Shown here: in pieces, positions 44,355 through 53,274 of the stretch
Layout of the letters: each line of letters opens with the position of its first letter
How positions within the stretch are numbered: the first letter of the stretch is position 1
Assembly (NCBI RefSeq): GCF_020991365.1
Contig: NZ_JAJLRA010000001.1
Location: 112,132-176,131 of the forward strand
Length of the DNA stretch: 64,000 nucleotides
Origin: Streptacidiphilus sp. ASG 303
GTDB lineage: Bacteria > Actinomycetota > Actinomycetes > Streptomycetales > Streptomycetaceae
Direction: 5' to 3'
Position numbers and translations under genes: made by a program
Notes under the pieces: generated by a model
What the model was told of the DNA's origin: nothing
What the model saw: only the letters and a program-made list of their open reading frames with translations
The model's database searches: none

Positions 44355-44415
44355 CGGCGGATGCGGGGGCGGCCGGGACGGCCCGGGTGCCGGGGAGGTC
44401 CCGGTCCGCTCACCT

Positions 44416-44427
44416 TTCGGTACCGAA
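44416..44427. promoter_or_regulatory. palindrome upstream of ROK gene
   Basis: TTCGGTACCGAA, perfect 12-bp palindrome, with a second related one (CCGGTACCGG, 44492-44501) closer to the ROK start at 44545. Both share GGTACC and could be operator sites. Confidence 0.45.
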
Positions 44428-44544
44428 GCGGCGGTGAGCTGCGGCGACGGTCGCCAGGCCGCGGGGGCGCCGGTACGATCCGCTCACGCCGCCGGTACCG
44501 GGACGCCGGGGCGGTGCTGTCGGGCTCGGCGGAAGGGCGGTGCG

Positions 44545-45708
44545 GTGGATCGGCTCACGGGAGGCGACTCCTCGCTGCTGCGCCGGATCAACTCCGCGGT
44601 GACGCTGCGCGCGCTGCGCGACGGCCAGGCCCTCACCCTCACCCGTCTGGCGGGTGACACGGGGCTGTCCCGGCCGACGGTCGAGGGGGTCATCGAGGAC
44701 CTGTCCGGGGCCGGGCTGGTCGCCGAGGTCGAGCAGGCGCCGGACGGCGCGCGGCAGCGGGGGCGGCCGGCGCGCCGGTTCCGGTTCCGGGCCGAGGCGG
44801 GCCGCGTGCTGGGCGCGGAGATCGGCGCCCACACGGTGCGGGCCGTCCTCGCGGACCTCACCGGCCGCATCACGGGCGGCTGCGCGCGTCCGGTGGACGA
44901 GGCGCTGGGGGCCGACGCACGGCTGTCCGCCCTCCGGGAGGTCGTGGACGAGCTGCTGCGCCGGGCCGGGGTGACCCGGGAGGCGCTGTGGGCGGTCGGC
45001 GTCGGCACGCCGGGCATCCTCGACACGGAGGGGACGGTGCGGCTGGGCACGGCGATGCCGGGCTGGACCGGGCTGGAACTGGGCGCCCGGCTGCGGGGCT
45101 GGTTCCGCTGCCCGGTCCTGGTGGAGAACGACGCGAACCTCGGGGCGATCGCCGAGCACTGGCGGGGCTCGGCGGCGGGCATGGACGACGTGGTCTTCGT
45201 CCTGGCGGGGCTCAGCCCCGGCGCCGGGTCGCTGATCGGCGGACGGCTGCACCGCGGCTTCGGCGGGGCGGCGGGCGAGATCGGCGCCCTGCACCTGCTG
45301 GGCCGGGAGGCGTCGCCGGAACGGCTGCTGTCCCTCACGGACACGCCCCTGGACCCGCTGGACGAGGCCGCGGTCGCCCGGGTGCTCCGGCTGGCCCGGG
45401 AGGGCGACGCGGTGGCGCGGGGCGCCCGGGACCGCTTCCTGCGGCGGCTGGTCCACGACGTGGCGGCGCTGGTGCTGGCGATCGACCCGCAGGTCGTCGT
45501 GGTGGGCGGCTGGGCGGCGGGCCTGGACGGGGTGCTGGAGCCGCTGCGGGAGCAGCTGGGCCGGTTCTGCCTCAGGCCGCCGGAGGTCGCCCTGTCGGCG
45601 CTGGGCGAGGAGGTCATCGCCACGGGCGCGCTGCGGGTGGCCCTGGACCGGGTGGAGGCCCAGCTCTTCGCGCTGGAGCCCGCCGCCGCGGGGGGCGACC
45701 GGAGCTGA
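44545..45708 (+). CDS. ROK-family regulator/kinase homologue
   Basis: About 387 residues. An N-terminal winged helix (LLRRINSAVTLRALRDGQALTLTRLAGDTGLSRPTVEGVIEDLSGAGLV) is followed by the ROK ATPase-like fold. It has GAEIGAHTVRAVLADLTG, VGTPGILDTEGTV, VENDANLGAIAEHWRG and GGRLHRGFGGAAGEIGALHLLG. The C-x-CG-xx-GC zinc motif of classical NagC/Mlc is absent; the AAGEIGALHLLGREAS region leads straight to a variable loop. Probably a sugar-responsive repressor. The GTG start follows GGAAGGG. The gene ends at a 16-bp hairpin. Its target genes are not adjacent. Confidence 0.9.
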   Translation: MDRLTGGDSSLLRRINSAVTLRALRDGQALTLTRLAGDTGLSRPTVEGVIEDLSGAGLVAEVEQAPDGARQRGRPARRFRFRAEAGRVLGAEIGAHTVRAVLADLTGRITGGCARPVDEALGADARLSALREVVDELLRRAGVTREALWAVGVGTPGILDTEGTVRLGTAMPGWTGLELGARLRGWFRCPVLVENDANLGAIAEHWRGSAAGMDDVVFVLAGLSPGAGSLIGGRLHRGFGGAAGEIGALHLLGREASPERLLSLTDTPLDPLDEAAVARVLRLAREGDAVARGARDRFLRRLVHDVAALVLAIDPQVVVVGGWAAGLDGVLEPLREQLGRFCLRPPEVALSALGEEVIATGALRVALDRVEAQLFALEPAAAGGDRS

Positions 45709-45741
45709 GCGGGGCACGGGCGGGCGCCCTGTCCCCCTGTC

Positions 45742-45779
45742 CGCCACGGGGGACGGCAGGTCCGCCGTCCCCCGTGGCG
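45742..45779. terminator. 16-bp hairpin after ROK gene
   Basis: Perfect 16-bp stem CGCCACGGGGGACGGC with a 6-nt loop, 34 bp after the ROK stop; the likely terminator. Confidence 0.8.
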
Positions 45780-45847
45780 CAGCCGTGCCGGTCGAAGCCG
45801 TCGACGCGTGGCGGCGACCGGCGCGGCCGCACCGGCTCCCGGAGTTC

Positions 45848-46303
45848 CTAGACGACGCAGAACTCGTTGTCCTCCGGGTCCCGCAGCAGGACGGCACAGT
45901 GGCCGCTGTCCGGCTCATCCGTGGTCCGCACCACCGTGGCACCGGCTCTGACCAGCCGTTCCACCTCGGCGGCCACGCGCTGCCTGCGCACGGCCACCGG
46001 GACGTCGCGTCCGCCGCCGACCTTCAGGTCGAAGTGGATCCGGTTCTTGGCGGTCTTGGGTTCCGGGACCTGCTGGAACCACACGCGCGGCCTCTGCCCG
46101 GTCGGATCGACGATCGATTCCGGCGTGTCCCCGGCACCGGCCGGCAGTTCCTCGTCGGGCACCCCCGAGGCCACCCAGTAGTCCCGCCACGTGGCATGGC
46201 CTCCCGGTGGGGCTTCGGGCACGTATCCGAGGGCCTCGCTCCAGAACGCCACCAGTCTCCGCGGGTCGGCGCAGTCGACGGTCAGTTGCAGCGTCATCTC
46301 CAT
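45848..46303 (-). CDS. VOC/glyoxalase-like protein
   Basis: About 151 residues. TLQLTVDCADPRRLVAFWSEALGYVPEAPPGG opens the fold; FQQVPEPKTAKNRIHFDLKVGGGRDVPVA and LLRDPEDNEFCVV close it. This is the Glyoxalase_6-like subgroup common in Streptomyces, with His in HFDL and Glu in EFCV as metal ligands. Substrate unknown. ATG at 46303, or a second ATG six bases on. It lies downstream of the ROK gene in opposite orientation. Confidence 0.87.
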   Translation of the reverse strand: MEMTLQLTVDCADPRRLVAFWSEALGYVPEAPPGGHATWRDYWVASGVPDEELPAGAGDTPESIVDPTGQRPRVWFQQVPEPKTAKNRIHFDLKVGGGRDVPVAVRRQRVAAEVERLVRAGATVVRTTDEPDSGHCAVLLRDPEDNEFCVV

Positions 46304-46522
46304 GCCCGGAGCCTGCCAGACGGGGCTGACAGATGCCTTTCCCCGCGCCTGCCCGGCCGCCCCCTCGACCAGAAGGATCCACGTGTGCAACAGGCACCGG
46401 CGGCCCGCCCCTCATCGCCGGTCCGGTGATCGCCACGCCGCCCCGCGTCGAGGGCGCGGAGGGCGGGGCCGGCCTGCACGGTCGCTGCGGAACGCCGGAC
46501 CGGCGGGGCCGCCGCGGCGACC

Positions 46523-46560
46523 GCCCGGCCGGGCGCCGTGTTCCGGGCGCCCGGCCGGGC
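46523..46560. terminator. 15-bp hairpin after VOC gene
   Basis: Perfect 15-bp stem GCCCGGCCGGGCGCC with an 8-nt loop, immediately downstream of the minus-strand VOC gene ending at 46571. Confidence 0.75.
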
Positions 46561-46570
46561 CTCCCCGCGG

Positions 46571-46945
46571 TCACAGGTACGGGCGGGTGATCAGCTCGAC
46601 CGCGTGACCGGCGGGGTCCTTGAAGTACACCCCGCGACCGCCGTGCTCGTCGTTGGTCTCACCGGGCCGCCGCATCTGCGGGTCCGCCCAGTGCTCGATG
46701 CCGCGGTCGCACAGCCGCCGGTACGCCCGGTCGAACAGTGCATCGTCGACCAGGAACGCGTAGTGCTGCATCTGGATCTCCACCGGCGGCTCGGCGAACT
46801 GGAGCAGCACCCCGTCGTCGAGCCGGACGTTGGTGAACGGCCCCCAGGACGGTGCTTCCGGAAGCTCCAGCAGCTCCCGGAAGAAGCGGGCCGACTCGTT
46901 GCGGTCCCTGGCGGCGATGATGGTGTGGTTGAACGTGGCTGTCAT
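46571..46945 (-). CDS. VOC-family protein
   Basis: About 124 residues. MTATFNHTIIAARDRNESARFFRELLELPEA, then VLLQFAEPPVEIQMQHYAFLVDDALFDRAYRRL, HGGRGVYFKDPAGHAVELITRPYL. His8, the mid-chain His and the terminal Glu form the expected metal site. Many relatives are annotated as glyoxalase or bleomycin-resistance proteins; nothing fixes the substrate. The ATG at 46945 starts the homology. Confidence 0.88.
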   Translation of the reverse strand: MTATFNHTIIAARDRNESARFFRELLELPEAPSWGPFTNVRLDDGVLLQFAEPPVEIQMQHYAFLVDDALFDRAYRRLCDRGIEHWADPQMRRPGETNDEHGGRGVYFKDPAGHAVELITRPYL

Positions 46946-47411
46946 ACGGCTTGACCTCGCTGTTGCTCGACACGGAGAACGGATTCGCAGTGCGCGAGCG
47001 CCGGGAGGTCCACGTGCCCGATCGGGGTGCCTTCTCCGCACCCAGCGGGCGGTCAGCCCTCCACCGGACAGCCGATCCGTGAGTGGCGTGACGCCGGTCC
47101 GGTGTTCATGTCAGGTGACCCTACTTGATCGTCTCGGCTGCGACAACAGCACAGCGGCCGGCTGCCGAACGGCTCGTCACGCATCCATGACCCGGCACGA
47201 GGTCCACTGCTCCGGCAGGGATCCCGTCGGCGGCCGGGCCGGGGGCGGCGGGCAGGCGCACCGTGCCGCCGTGCCGCCGTGGCGGCCGCACGCCGCCCGC
47301 GGTCGGCGGGTCCTGCCTGCCACCGGGCCCTGCCCTCGCGCGGTCGGAGGTCGAGCGGTCGGAGGTCGAGCGGGCCGGAACAGCGACGGGGGGCAGTCTT
47401 GCGACGGAGCG
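46946..47411. other. intergenic region with 15-bp tandem repeat
   Basis: 466 bp with no recognisable gene. 47341-47370 holds two exact copies of CGGTCGGAGGTCGAG. A less GC-rich stretch at about 47095-47190 may contain the promoter of the VOC gene. It is also the 3' flank of the GntR gene. Confidence 0.4.
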
Positions 47412-48185
47412 TCAGGAGGCCGTACGGACCTCGGAGAGGGCGGCGCCCACCGGGGCGACCTCGACCAGGCCGGTCTCGCCGAAGGTGAGCCGGCAGGTGT
47501 CGGCCCGGTAGGTGGAGACGGCGAGCGCGGCGATGCGGCCGCCGGCGGCGTACTGGGTGGTGACGACCAGGACGGGCGTGCCCGGCGGCCGCTGCAGCAG
47601 CCGGGCCTCCTCGGCCTCGGCCACGCCGAGCTCCACCGCACGCGACTCCCCCGCCAGCTCCAGCCGCTGGAGCTGGCGCAGTACGGAGCGGCCGCGCCCG
47701 GTGTCGGCGGCGAAGCCGGGCAGGTGGGGCACGGCGGAGTCGGGCACGTGGAGCACCTCGGTGCCGACCGCCTGGCCGCCCGTCGACCGGACCCGCCGGA
47801 CGGTGTGGACGGGCTCGTCGGCGGGGATGCCGAGGGCCTCGGCCAGCTTCGGGGCGGGCGCGGCGGTGGTGCAGCCGACGATCCGCCAGGCGGCGTCCTC
47901 GGTACCGGGCCAGCTCTCCTCCGCGGGGCGGACCGGCACGGCCGTGCGGGGGGCGGCGACGAGGGTGCCGATGCCGCGGCGGCGGACCAGCCGGCCCTCC
48001 AGCTCCAGCTGGTCCAGGGCCTGGCGCAGGGTCGCGCGGGCGACGCCGAAGCGGGCGGCGAGCTCCCGCTCGTTGGGGATGACCTCGCCGGTGGCGAACT
48101 CGGAGTCGATGGCGCGCAGCAGCACGGTGCGCAGGTGCCAGTACTTGGGCTCCGGTGCAGGTTCGTGCCCCGTGGTCCCCACCAT
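47412..48185 (-). CDS. GntR-family regulator (HutC/UTRA type)
   Basis: About 257 residues. The winged helix reads KYWHLRTVLLRAIDSEFATGEVIPNERELAARFGVARATLRQALDQLELEGRLVRRRGIGTLV (about 14-76). The UTRA effector domain follows (PKLAEALGIPADEPVHTVRRVR, then RQLQRLELAGESRAVELGVA and GTPVLVVTTQYAAGGRIAALAVSTYRADTCRLTF). UTRA domains bind sugar phosphates or small metabolites, as in DasR and NagR. The ATG is preceded by GGAGG. An AT-rich promoter (about 48226-48265, including TTTATTAAAGG) lies upstream. No obvious target operon is adjacent. Confidence 0.92.
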   Translation of the reverse strand: MVGTTGHEPAPEPKYWHLRTVLLRAIDSEFATGEVIPNERELAARFGVARATLRQALDQLELEGRLVRRRGIGTLVAAPRTAVPVRPAEESWPGTEDAAWRIVGCTTAAPAPKLAEALGIPADEPVHTVRRVRSTGGQAVGTEVLHVPDSAVPHLPGFAADTGRGRSVLRQLQRLELAGESRAVELGVAEAEEARLLQRPPGTPVLVVTTQYAAGGRIAALAVSTYRADTCRLTFGETGLVEVAPVGAALSEVRTAS

Positions 48186-48442
48186 GTCCTCCACCCCTGG
48201 ACGGCCGGGCCGCGGACGGGCCTTTTCGCGTCCTTCTTTATTAAAGGTGTTTGCAGTAAGGGACAGTAGGGCGCCCGTGGGGAGATGGTCAAGACCAATG
48301 TGGCCGCGGCGGGCCGCCGGGGCGGACCGCAGGGGGCGGGCCGCGCGGGCGGCACCGGGCGGCCGCCCGGCGGCAGGCCGGAAGGCGGGGCGGACCCGCG
48401 GACCGGGCGGGCGGGTCCGCAGGTGGCAGGCCCGGGCGGCCG

Positions 48443-49807
48443 TCAGGCGGACAGGGCGGCCGCGGCCTTGCGGGCGGCGACCAGCACCGGGTCCCAGACC
48501 GGGGAGAACGGCGGCGCGTAGCCGAGGTCCAGGGCGGTCATCTGCTCGACGGTCATCCGGGCGGTGATCGCCACGGCGGCGGTGTCGATCCGCTTGGCCG
48601 CGCCCTCCCGACCGACGATCTGCATGCCGAGGAGCCGCCCGGTGCGCAGCTCGGCGATGGCCTTGACGGTCATCGGCGCCGCGCCCGGGTGGTAGCCGGC
48701 GCGGCTGGTGGACTCCACCACCGCCGTGGTGAACTGCAGGCCGGCCTCGCGGGCGTCCCGCTCCCGCAGCCCGGTGCGGGCGATCTCCAGGGAGCAGACC
48801 TTGCTGACGGCCGTGCCGACCACGCCCGGGAAGGTCGCGTAGCCGCCGCCGATGTTGGTCCCGATGACCAGGCCGTGCTTGTTGGCGTGGGTGCCGAGGG
48901 GGATGTGGGCGAGACGGCCGGAGACCAGGTTGAGGACCTCCACGCAGTCGCCGCCCGCCCAGACGCGCTCGGCGCCGCGCACCCGCATCGCCAGGTCGGT
49001 GACGAGGCCGCCGTGGGCGCCCAGCGGGAGGCCCGCCTCGCGGGCCAGTCCGGTGCGGGGGCGCACGCCCAGGCCGAGGACGACGACGTCCGCCGGGTAC
49101 TCGGCGTCCGCGGTGGCCACGGCGCGGGCGCGGCCGTCCCCGTCCAGCAGCACCCCGGTGACCTCGGCGCCGGTGACGACGTCGATGCCCATGCCCTCCA
49201 TCGCCTCGTGGACCATGCGTCCCATGTCGGGGTCGAGGGTCGCCATGGGCTGCTCGGCCCGGTCCACCACGGTGACCTCCAGACCGCGGCGGACCAGGGC
49301 CTCGGCCATCTCGACGCCGATGTACCCGGCGCCGACCACCACGGCCCGGCGGCAGTCGCGGTCCAGCGCGGCGATCAGCTCCCGGCCGTCGTCGAGGGTC
49401 TGCACGCCGTGCACGCCCGGCGCGCCGATGCCGGGGACGGGCGGGCGCACCGGCTCGGCCCCGGTGGCGACCACCAGGTGGTCGTAGCCCAGCCACTGCC
49501 CGCCGCCGCCGTCGCCGTCCAGGTCGCGGACCCGGACCCGGCCGCGGTCCGGGTCGATCTCGACGGCCTCGGTGCGCAGCCGCAGGTCGATGCCGCGTGC
49601 GCGGTGCTCCTCGGGGGTGCGGGCGATCAGGGCGTCCTCGGCGGACACGTCCCCGCCGATCCAGTAGGGGATGCCGCAGGCCGAGTAGGAGGCGGTGCGC
49701 CCCCGTTCCACGGCGACGACCTCCAGGTCGCCGCGGCGGCGGCGCGCCTGGGAGGCGGCGGTCATGCCCGCCGCGTCTCCGCCGATGACGACCAGCCGCT
49801 CCGCCAT
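48443..49807 (-). CDS. FAD/NAD(P) pyridine nucleotide-disulfide oxidoreductase (CoA-disulfide reductase-like)
   Basis: About 454 residues. The N-terminal FAD motif is LVVIGGDAAGMTAASQARRRR; Cys44 in SYSACGIPYWIGG matches the single active-site Cys of CoA-disulfide reductase and NADH oxidases. AVVVGAGYIGVEMAEALVRRGLEVTVVD is the NAD(P) site, VWAGGDCVEV the second FAD motif, and a dimerisation domain ends at YAPPFSPVWDPVLVAARKA. It probably reduces CoA disulfide, persulfide or oxygen. A TAGGGT -10 at 49869-49874 and AAGGAG before the ATG fit a 55-nt leader. Confidence 0.92.
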   Translation of the reverse strand: MAERLVVIGGDAAGMTAASQARRRRGDLEVVAVERGRTASYSACGIPYWIGGDVSAEDALIARTPEEHRARGIDLRLRTEAVEIDPDRGRVRVRDLDGDGGGGQWLGYDHLVVATGAEPVRPPVPGIGAPGVHGVQTLDDGRELIAALDRDCRRAVVVGAGYIGVEMAEALVRRGLEVTVVDRAEQPMATLDPDMGRMVHEAMEGMGIDVVTGAEVTGVLLDGDGRARAVATADAEYPADVVVLGLGVRPRTGLAREAGLPLGAHGGLVTDLAMRVRGAERVWAGGDCVEVLNLVSGRLAHIPLGTHANKHGLVIGTNIGGGYATFPGVVGTAVSKVCSLEIARTGLRERDAREAGLQFTTAVVESTSRAGYHPGAAPMTVKAIAELRTGRLLGMQIVGREGAAKRIDTAAVAITARMTVEQMTALDLGYAPPFSPVWDPVLVAARKAAAALSA

Positions 49808-49924
49808 GCCGTCCGCTCCTTCTCCGCAGTGCGCCGGGGGCACCGTCCCACCCGCCGGCCGCGCCACGACCCTAGGCCGCCGGACCGGTGCGGGGGCGGC
49901 GACACGGCCGGGCACGGGCGGCGG

Positions 49925-49938
49925 GTGACGGGCGTCAC
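49925..49938. promoter_or_regulatory. CRP-like site between divergent genes
   Basis: GTGAC-GGGC-GTCAC, perfect palindrome about 60 bp upstream of the predicted start of the flavoprotein transcript and 87 bp before the SseB-type ATG. Third copy of this core in the window. Confidence 0.45.
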
Positions 49939-50024
49939 GGGATCCGGCGGAGTCCGTACGCATGCGACCGGACGGCTCGGGTACCCGAGGTCCTTGTACC
50001 GGAATCCCCAGGGAGGAAGAGACC

Positions 50025-50435
50025 ATGACGGAGAACACCGCCGGCACCCCCGCCTCCGAAGGGCACGTGCCCGGAGCGGAGGCCCTGCACGCGATCGCCA
50101 CGGGCGGCGACCAGCAGGCCGCGATGACGACGCTGGCGCAGAGCGAGGTGCTGCTGCCGGTGGCCGACGAGGGCGGCGAGAGCGATCCGCAGGTCGTCCA
50201 GCTGCCCGTCTACGAGCAGCAGGACGGCACCCGCCTGGTGCCGGTCTTCACCTCGGAGGCGACGCTCGCGGCGGCCATGCCGGACGTGCGGCAGTACCGC
50301 AACGTGCCGATGTCGGCGCTGGGCGGGGGCTGGCCCTCGGACGACCTGTGCCTGGCCGTGGACCCCGGCTCGCCGGACGCGCTCAACCTGACGGCCGACA
50401 ACGTCAAGGCCCTCCCGGCGCTCGCGGGCGCCTGA
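50025..50435 (+). CDS. SseB-family protein
   Basis: About 136 residues. The pattern VLLPVADEGGES...VQLPVYEQQDGTRLVPVFTSEATLAAAMPD matches the SseB N-terminal domain (strand, then FTS and the DVR helix). CLAVDPGSPDALNLTADNVKALPAL is the family ending. Role unknown; relatives occur near secretion or competence genes in other bacteria. The strong GGGAGGAAGAG site fixes the start at 50025. It is a single-gene unit ending in a GC hairpin. Confidence 0.85.
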   Translation: MTENTAGTPASEGHVPGAEALHAIATGGDQQAAMTTLAQSEVLLPVADEGGESDPQVVQLPVYEQQDGTRLVPVFTSEATLAAAMPDVRQYRNVPMSALGGGWPSDDLCLAVDPGSPDALNLTADNVKALPALAGA

Positions 50436-50459
50436 GGGCGGCCCGCGGCCACGCGCGGC

Positions 50460-50491
50460 GGGGGGCGGCACCGTGCCGGGTGCCGCCCCCC
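50460..50491. terminator. 12-bp hairpin after SseB-type gene
   Basis: GGGGGGCGGCAC pairs perfectly with GTGCCGCCCCCC around an 8-nt loop, about 25 bp after the stop. Confidence 0.65.
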
Positions 50492-50610
50492 CCCGCGTCC
50501 GTGCCCGCCCCCGGTCCCCCCGGTCCGGGCGGGAGCAGGAGGGGGGACAGGAGCGGGGACGAACGGAAAACCGGGGGACGCGCGCCCCCCGACGTCGGCA
50601 GACTGCGCCC

Positions 50611-51354
50611 ATGGAACCCCTGGAGACCGCGCAGGAGATCGTCCGCACCCGCTTCCCGCAGGCCAGGGCGGCCTTCCTGGCGGGGAGCGTCCTGACCGCG
50701 CGCCGCACCCCCACCTCCGACCTGGACGTCGTGGTCCTGCTCGCCGGGCCGCCCGCCCCCTTCCGGGAGAGCCTGGTGCACCGGGGGTGGCCGGTGGAGC
50801 TGTTCGTGCAGACGGAGCAGGACTGGCGGGCCTTCGCCGAGCGGGAGACGGCGGCGCGCCGCTCCCCGCTGCTGGCGATGTGCGCCGAGGGGGTGCTGCT
50901 CGTGGACGCGGACGGCCTGGGGGCCGCCCTGCAGGCCGAGGCGCGGGAGCGGTTCGCGGCCGGTCCGCCGCCGGTGCCGGCCGACGTGCTGGACGACCAC
51001 CGGTACGTGCTCACCGACCTGCTGGACGACCTGCGGGGGTGCGCCGACACCCGCGAGCAGGCGTACCTGGCGGCGGCGCTGCTGCTGCGGGCGTCGGAGT
51101 TCGCCCTGCTGGCGCGGGGGCACTGGCTGGGCAGCGGCACGTGGCTGTCGCGGCGGCTCGCGGAGGCGGACCCGTCGCTGCACGACCGGCTGGCGCAGGC
51201 GGCGGCCGAGGCGGCCGCGGGGCGGTCCGGCCGCCTGGCGGACGTGGTGGAGGAGGTCCTGGACCGGGCGGGCGGCCCGCTGTGGGCGGGGTACGCCCGC
51301 AGGTGCCCGGGCCGGGTCCGGCCCCTTCCGCCCCGGCCCGCGACGCCGCCCTGA
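50611..51354 (+). CDS. nucleotidyltransferase-fold protein (MNT/KNT-like)
   Basis: About 247 residues. AFLAGSVLTARRTPTSDLDVVVLL is the Pol-beta-type signature (GS, then D-x-D), followed by ELFVQTEQDWRAFAERETAARR with the third acidic position nearby. The C-terminal half is helical (VLTDLLDDLRGC, LLLRASEFALLARGHWLG). Such proteins resemble aminoglycoside adenylyltransferases, but the substrate is unknown and the family is broad. ATG at 50611 just after a poorly conserved leader. Confidence 0.82.
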   Translation: MEPLETAQEIVRTRFPQARAAFLAGSVLTARRTPTSDLDVVVLLAGPPAPFRESLVHRGWPVELFVQTEQDWRAFAERETAARRSPLLAMCAEGVLLVDADGLGAALQAEARERFAAGPPPVPADVLDDHRYVLTDLLDDLRGCADTREQAYLAAALLLRASEFALLARGHWLGSGTWLSRRLAEADPSLHDRLAQAAAEAAAGRSGRLADVVEEVLDRAGGPLWAGYARRCPGRVRPLPPRPATPP

Positions 51355-51601
51355 CCGGCGCCGTCCTCCTCGGGGCGGGCCGCGGAGGGCGCATCGGGCG
51401 GCGCTGCGGCCCCGGCCCCCGTGCTTCTGCCGCCATGGCCGGGGCGCCAGGAGGACTGCCGCCCCCGAAGCACGCGCTGCGCGTCGAGGCGCCGCCCCGG
51501 ACGGCTCCCGGCTGCCGGCCCCGTGCAGCCCCCGGGATGCGCCGGTGCGGACTCCGTAGGCTTGGGGCGCATCGTAAGACTCAGCTCACCTTGGAGGACG
51601 G

Positions 51602-52438
51602 GTGCCGGCGGCTCAGCGGATGACGTCTCGCAATGCTCGGTTCCAGCAGTGGGAGTCCCTGCTGACCAACCGCAGCAAGCGCACGCGCGCGCGGGAGTTC
51701 CTCGTCCAGGGCGTGCGCCCGATCTCCCTCGCCGTGGAGCACGGCTGGCCGATCCACGCGCTGCTTTACGACGGGAGGCGGAAGCTGTCGCGCTGGGCGG
51801 AGGAACTCCTCCGCACGGTGAGGACCGAGCGGATCGCGATGGCACCGGACATGCTGGCGGACCTGGGGGAGAAGAACGAGAGCGTTCCGGAGGTGATCGC
51901 CGTCGTGGGGATGCCGGCGGACGATCTCGACCGGATCAGCGCGGGGGACGATTTCCTGGGCGTGCTGTTCGACCGGCCGACGAGCCCGGGGAACATCGGC
52001 AGCATCATCCGCAGTGCGGATGCCTTCGGGGCCGACGGGCTGATCGTCTCGGGCCATGCGGCCGACGTGTACGACTCCAAGTCGGTGCGGGCCAGCACCG
52101 GGTCGCTGTTCGCCCTGCCTGCGGTCCGGGTGCCGTCGCCGGCCGAGGTGACCGGGTGGGTGGACGCCAAGCGCGCCCAGGGGACGCCGGTCGTGCTGGT
52201 CGGCACGGACGAGGAAGGCGACTGCGACGTCTTCGACTTCGACTTCACCCAGCCGACCCTGCTGCTGGTCGGCAACGAGACCACGGGGCTGAGCAGTACG
52301 TGGCGGGACCTGTGCGACCACACGGTCGCCATCCCGATGACCGGGGCCGCGAGTTCGCTGAACGCCGCGAACGCCGCGACCGCCGTGCTCTACGAGGCCT
52401 CCCGGCAGCGGATCGCTGCTCGGAGGCGCTCGGCGTGA
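51602..52438 (+). CDS. SpoU/TrmH-family rRNA 2'-O-methyltransferase
   Basis: About 278 residues. The N-terminal RNA-binding part is QQWESLLTNRSKRTRAREFLVQGVRPISLAVE. The SPOUT knot carries motif 1 FDRPTSPGNIGSIIRSADAFG, motif 2 LLLVGNETTGLSSTWRDLCD and motif 3 IPMTGAASSLNAANAATAVLYE. It methylates a ribose in rRNA or tRNA. The length and layout resemble the TsnR group (thiostrepton resistance), but also ordinary house-keeping TrmH proteins. The GTG at 51602 follows GGAGG; a TAGGCT (51557-51562) may be the -10. Its codon use is a little less GC-extreme than its neighbours. Confidence 0.9.
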   Translation: MPAAQRMTSRNARFQQWESLLTNRSKRTRAREFLVQGVRPISLAVEHGWPIHALLYDGRRKLSRWAEELLRTVRTERIAMAPDMLADLGEKNESVPEVIAVVGMPADDLDRISAGDDFLGVLFDRPTSPGNIGSIIRSADAFGADGLIVSGHAADVYDSKSVRASTGSLFALPAVRVPSPAEVTGWVDAKRAQGTPVVLVGTDEEGDCDVFDFDFTQPTLLLVGNETTGLSSTWRDLCDHTVAIPMTGAASSLNAANAATAVLYEASRQRIAARRRSA

Positions 52439-52781
52439 CCGCCGTCCGGGCCCGGGTCCCGCCGACTGCCGCCCGGCCGTGGACCGCCGAGTACATCGCG
52501 GCGGCCACCTCGTGGCCCCGCCGTTCGACGGCCGCACTCCGGACGCGCCCTTGACGTGCTCCGGACGTGCTCCGGGCCCGGCAGGCCGAGCGGCCTGAGC
52601 GACGGCAGCCCCTGCCCGCCGACGGCCCGAGGACTCCGGAGACCCCGGCCCGGGCGTCGGACCCCGGCCGCGCCCACCGGGCCACCACCCGCCGGCGACA
52701 CCCGGCCGCCGCGGACGGCCCGGACGGCCCGGACGGCCCCGCTCGACCGCCCGGCCGGACCAGGGGGGCTCGCGGCCCCGT
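52439..52781. other. intergenic region with 9-bp triplicate
   Basis: 343 bp between convergent genes. 52712-52738 is three exact copies of CGGACGGCC. No gene or strong hairpin recognised. Confidence 0.4.
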
Positions 52782-53267
52782 TCAGCCGGCGGGCGGTCCG
52801 GCGGCGTCCGCGCGGCCCGCGGCGTACCCCGCCAGGAAGGCCGCGAGGCCGCGCCGGCCGCTGCGCATCATCAGGGCGTGGTTGGCCGTGAAGGCGGGCC
52901 GGGCCGGGAGGGCGAGGCGGCGCATCAGCGGCCTGCCGGGGCGCACGTCCTCCTCGAAGAGGACGAGGCTGCCGCCGGGCCGGGGCGTGACGGTCCAGCG
53001 GGACCAGCCGCACAGGTCCCCGTCGAGGGCGGCCTCCAACACCCCGGCCGCCGGGTCGCGCCGGACCTGCTCCGCGCCGAACACCAGGACGTACGGGAGC
53101 AGCGAGCGGACCGTGAACACGCCCCGGCGGTCGTCGGTGCGGCGGACGGACCGGACCTCCGGCCACCACAGGGGGTAGCGGGGGACGTCCTCCAGCACCC
53201 GCCAGGCGTCGCCCGGCGGCGCGGCGAGCTCCCAGCGGGAGGCGAAGCGGTAGTGGTTGGGGTCCAC
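52782..53267 (-). CDS. SRPBCC-superfamily protein
   Basis: About 161 residues. HYRFASRWELAAPPGDAWRVLEDVPRYPLWWPEVRSVRR is the typical polyketide-cyclase/START-like opening. FTVRSLLPYVLVFGAEQVRRDPAAGVLEAALDGDLCGWSRWTVTP and the long C-terminal helix FTANHALMMRSGRRGLAAFLAGYAAG complete the cup fold, which binds a hydrophobic ligand. Its GTG start lies seven bases after the stop of the VOC gene, so both form one operon. Ligand unknown. Confidence 0.85.
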   Translation of the reverse strand: MDPNHYRFASRWELAAPPGDAWRVLEDVPRYPLWWPEVRSVRRTDDRRGVFTVRSLLPYVLVFGAEQVRRDPAAGVLEAALDGDLCGWSRWTVTPRPGGSLVLFEEDVRPGRPLMRRLALPARPAFTANHALMMRSGRRGLAAFLAGYAAGRADAAGPPAG

Positions 53268-53274
53268 GGCGGCC

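Noticed and set aside
46571..46945. Fosfomycin or bleomycin resistance protein
   Set aside because: VOC fold only; no residues specific to FosA/FosB or Ble could be identified.
51602..52438. Thiostrepton-resistance methyltransferase tied to a thiopeptide cluster
   Set aside because: The protein is SpoU/TsnR-like, but no thiopeptide or other biosynthetic genes lie near, and general rRNA methylases share the motifs.
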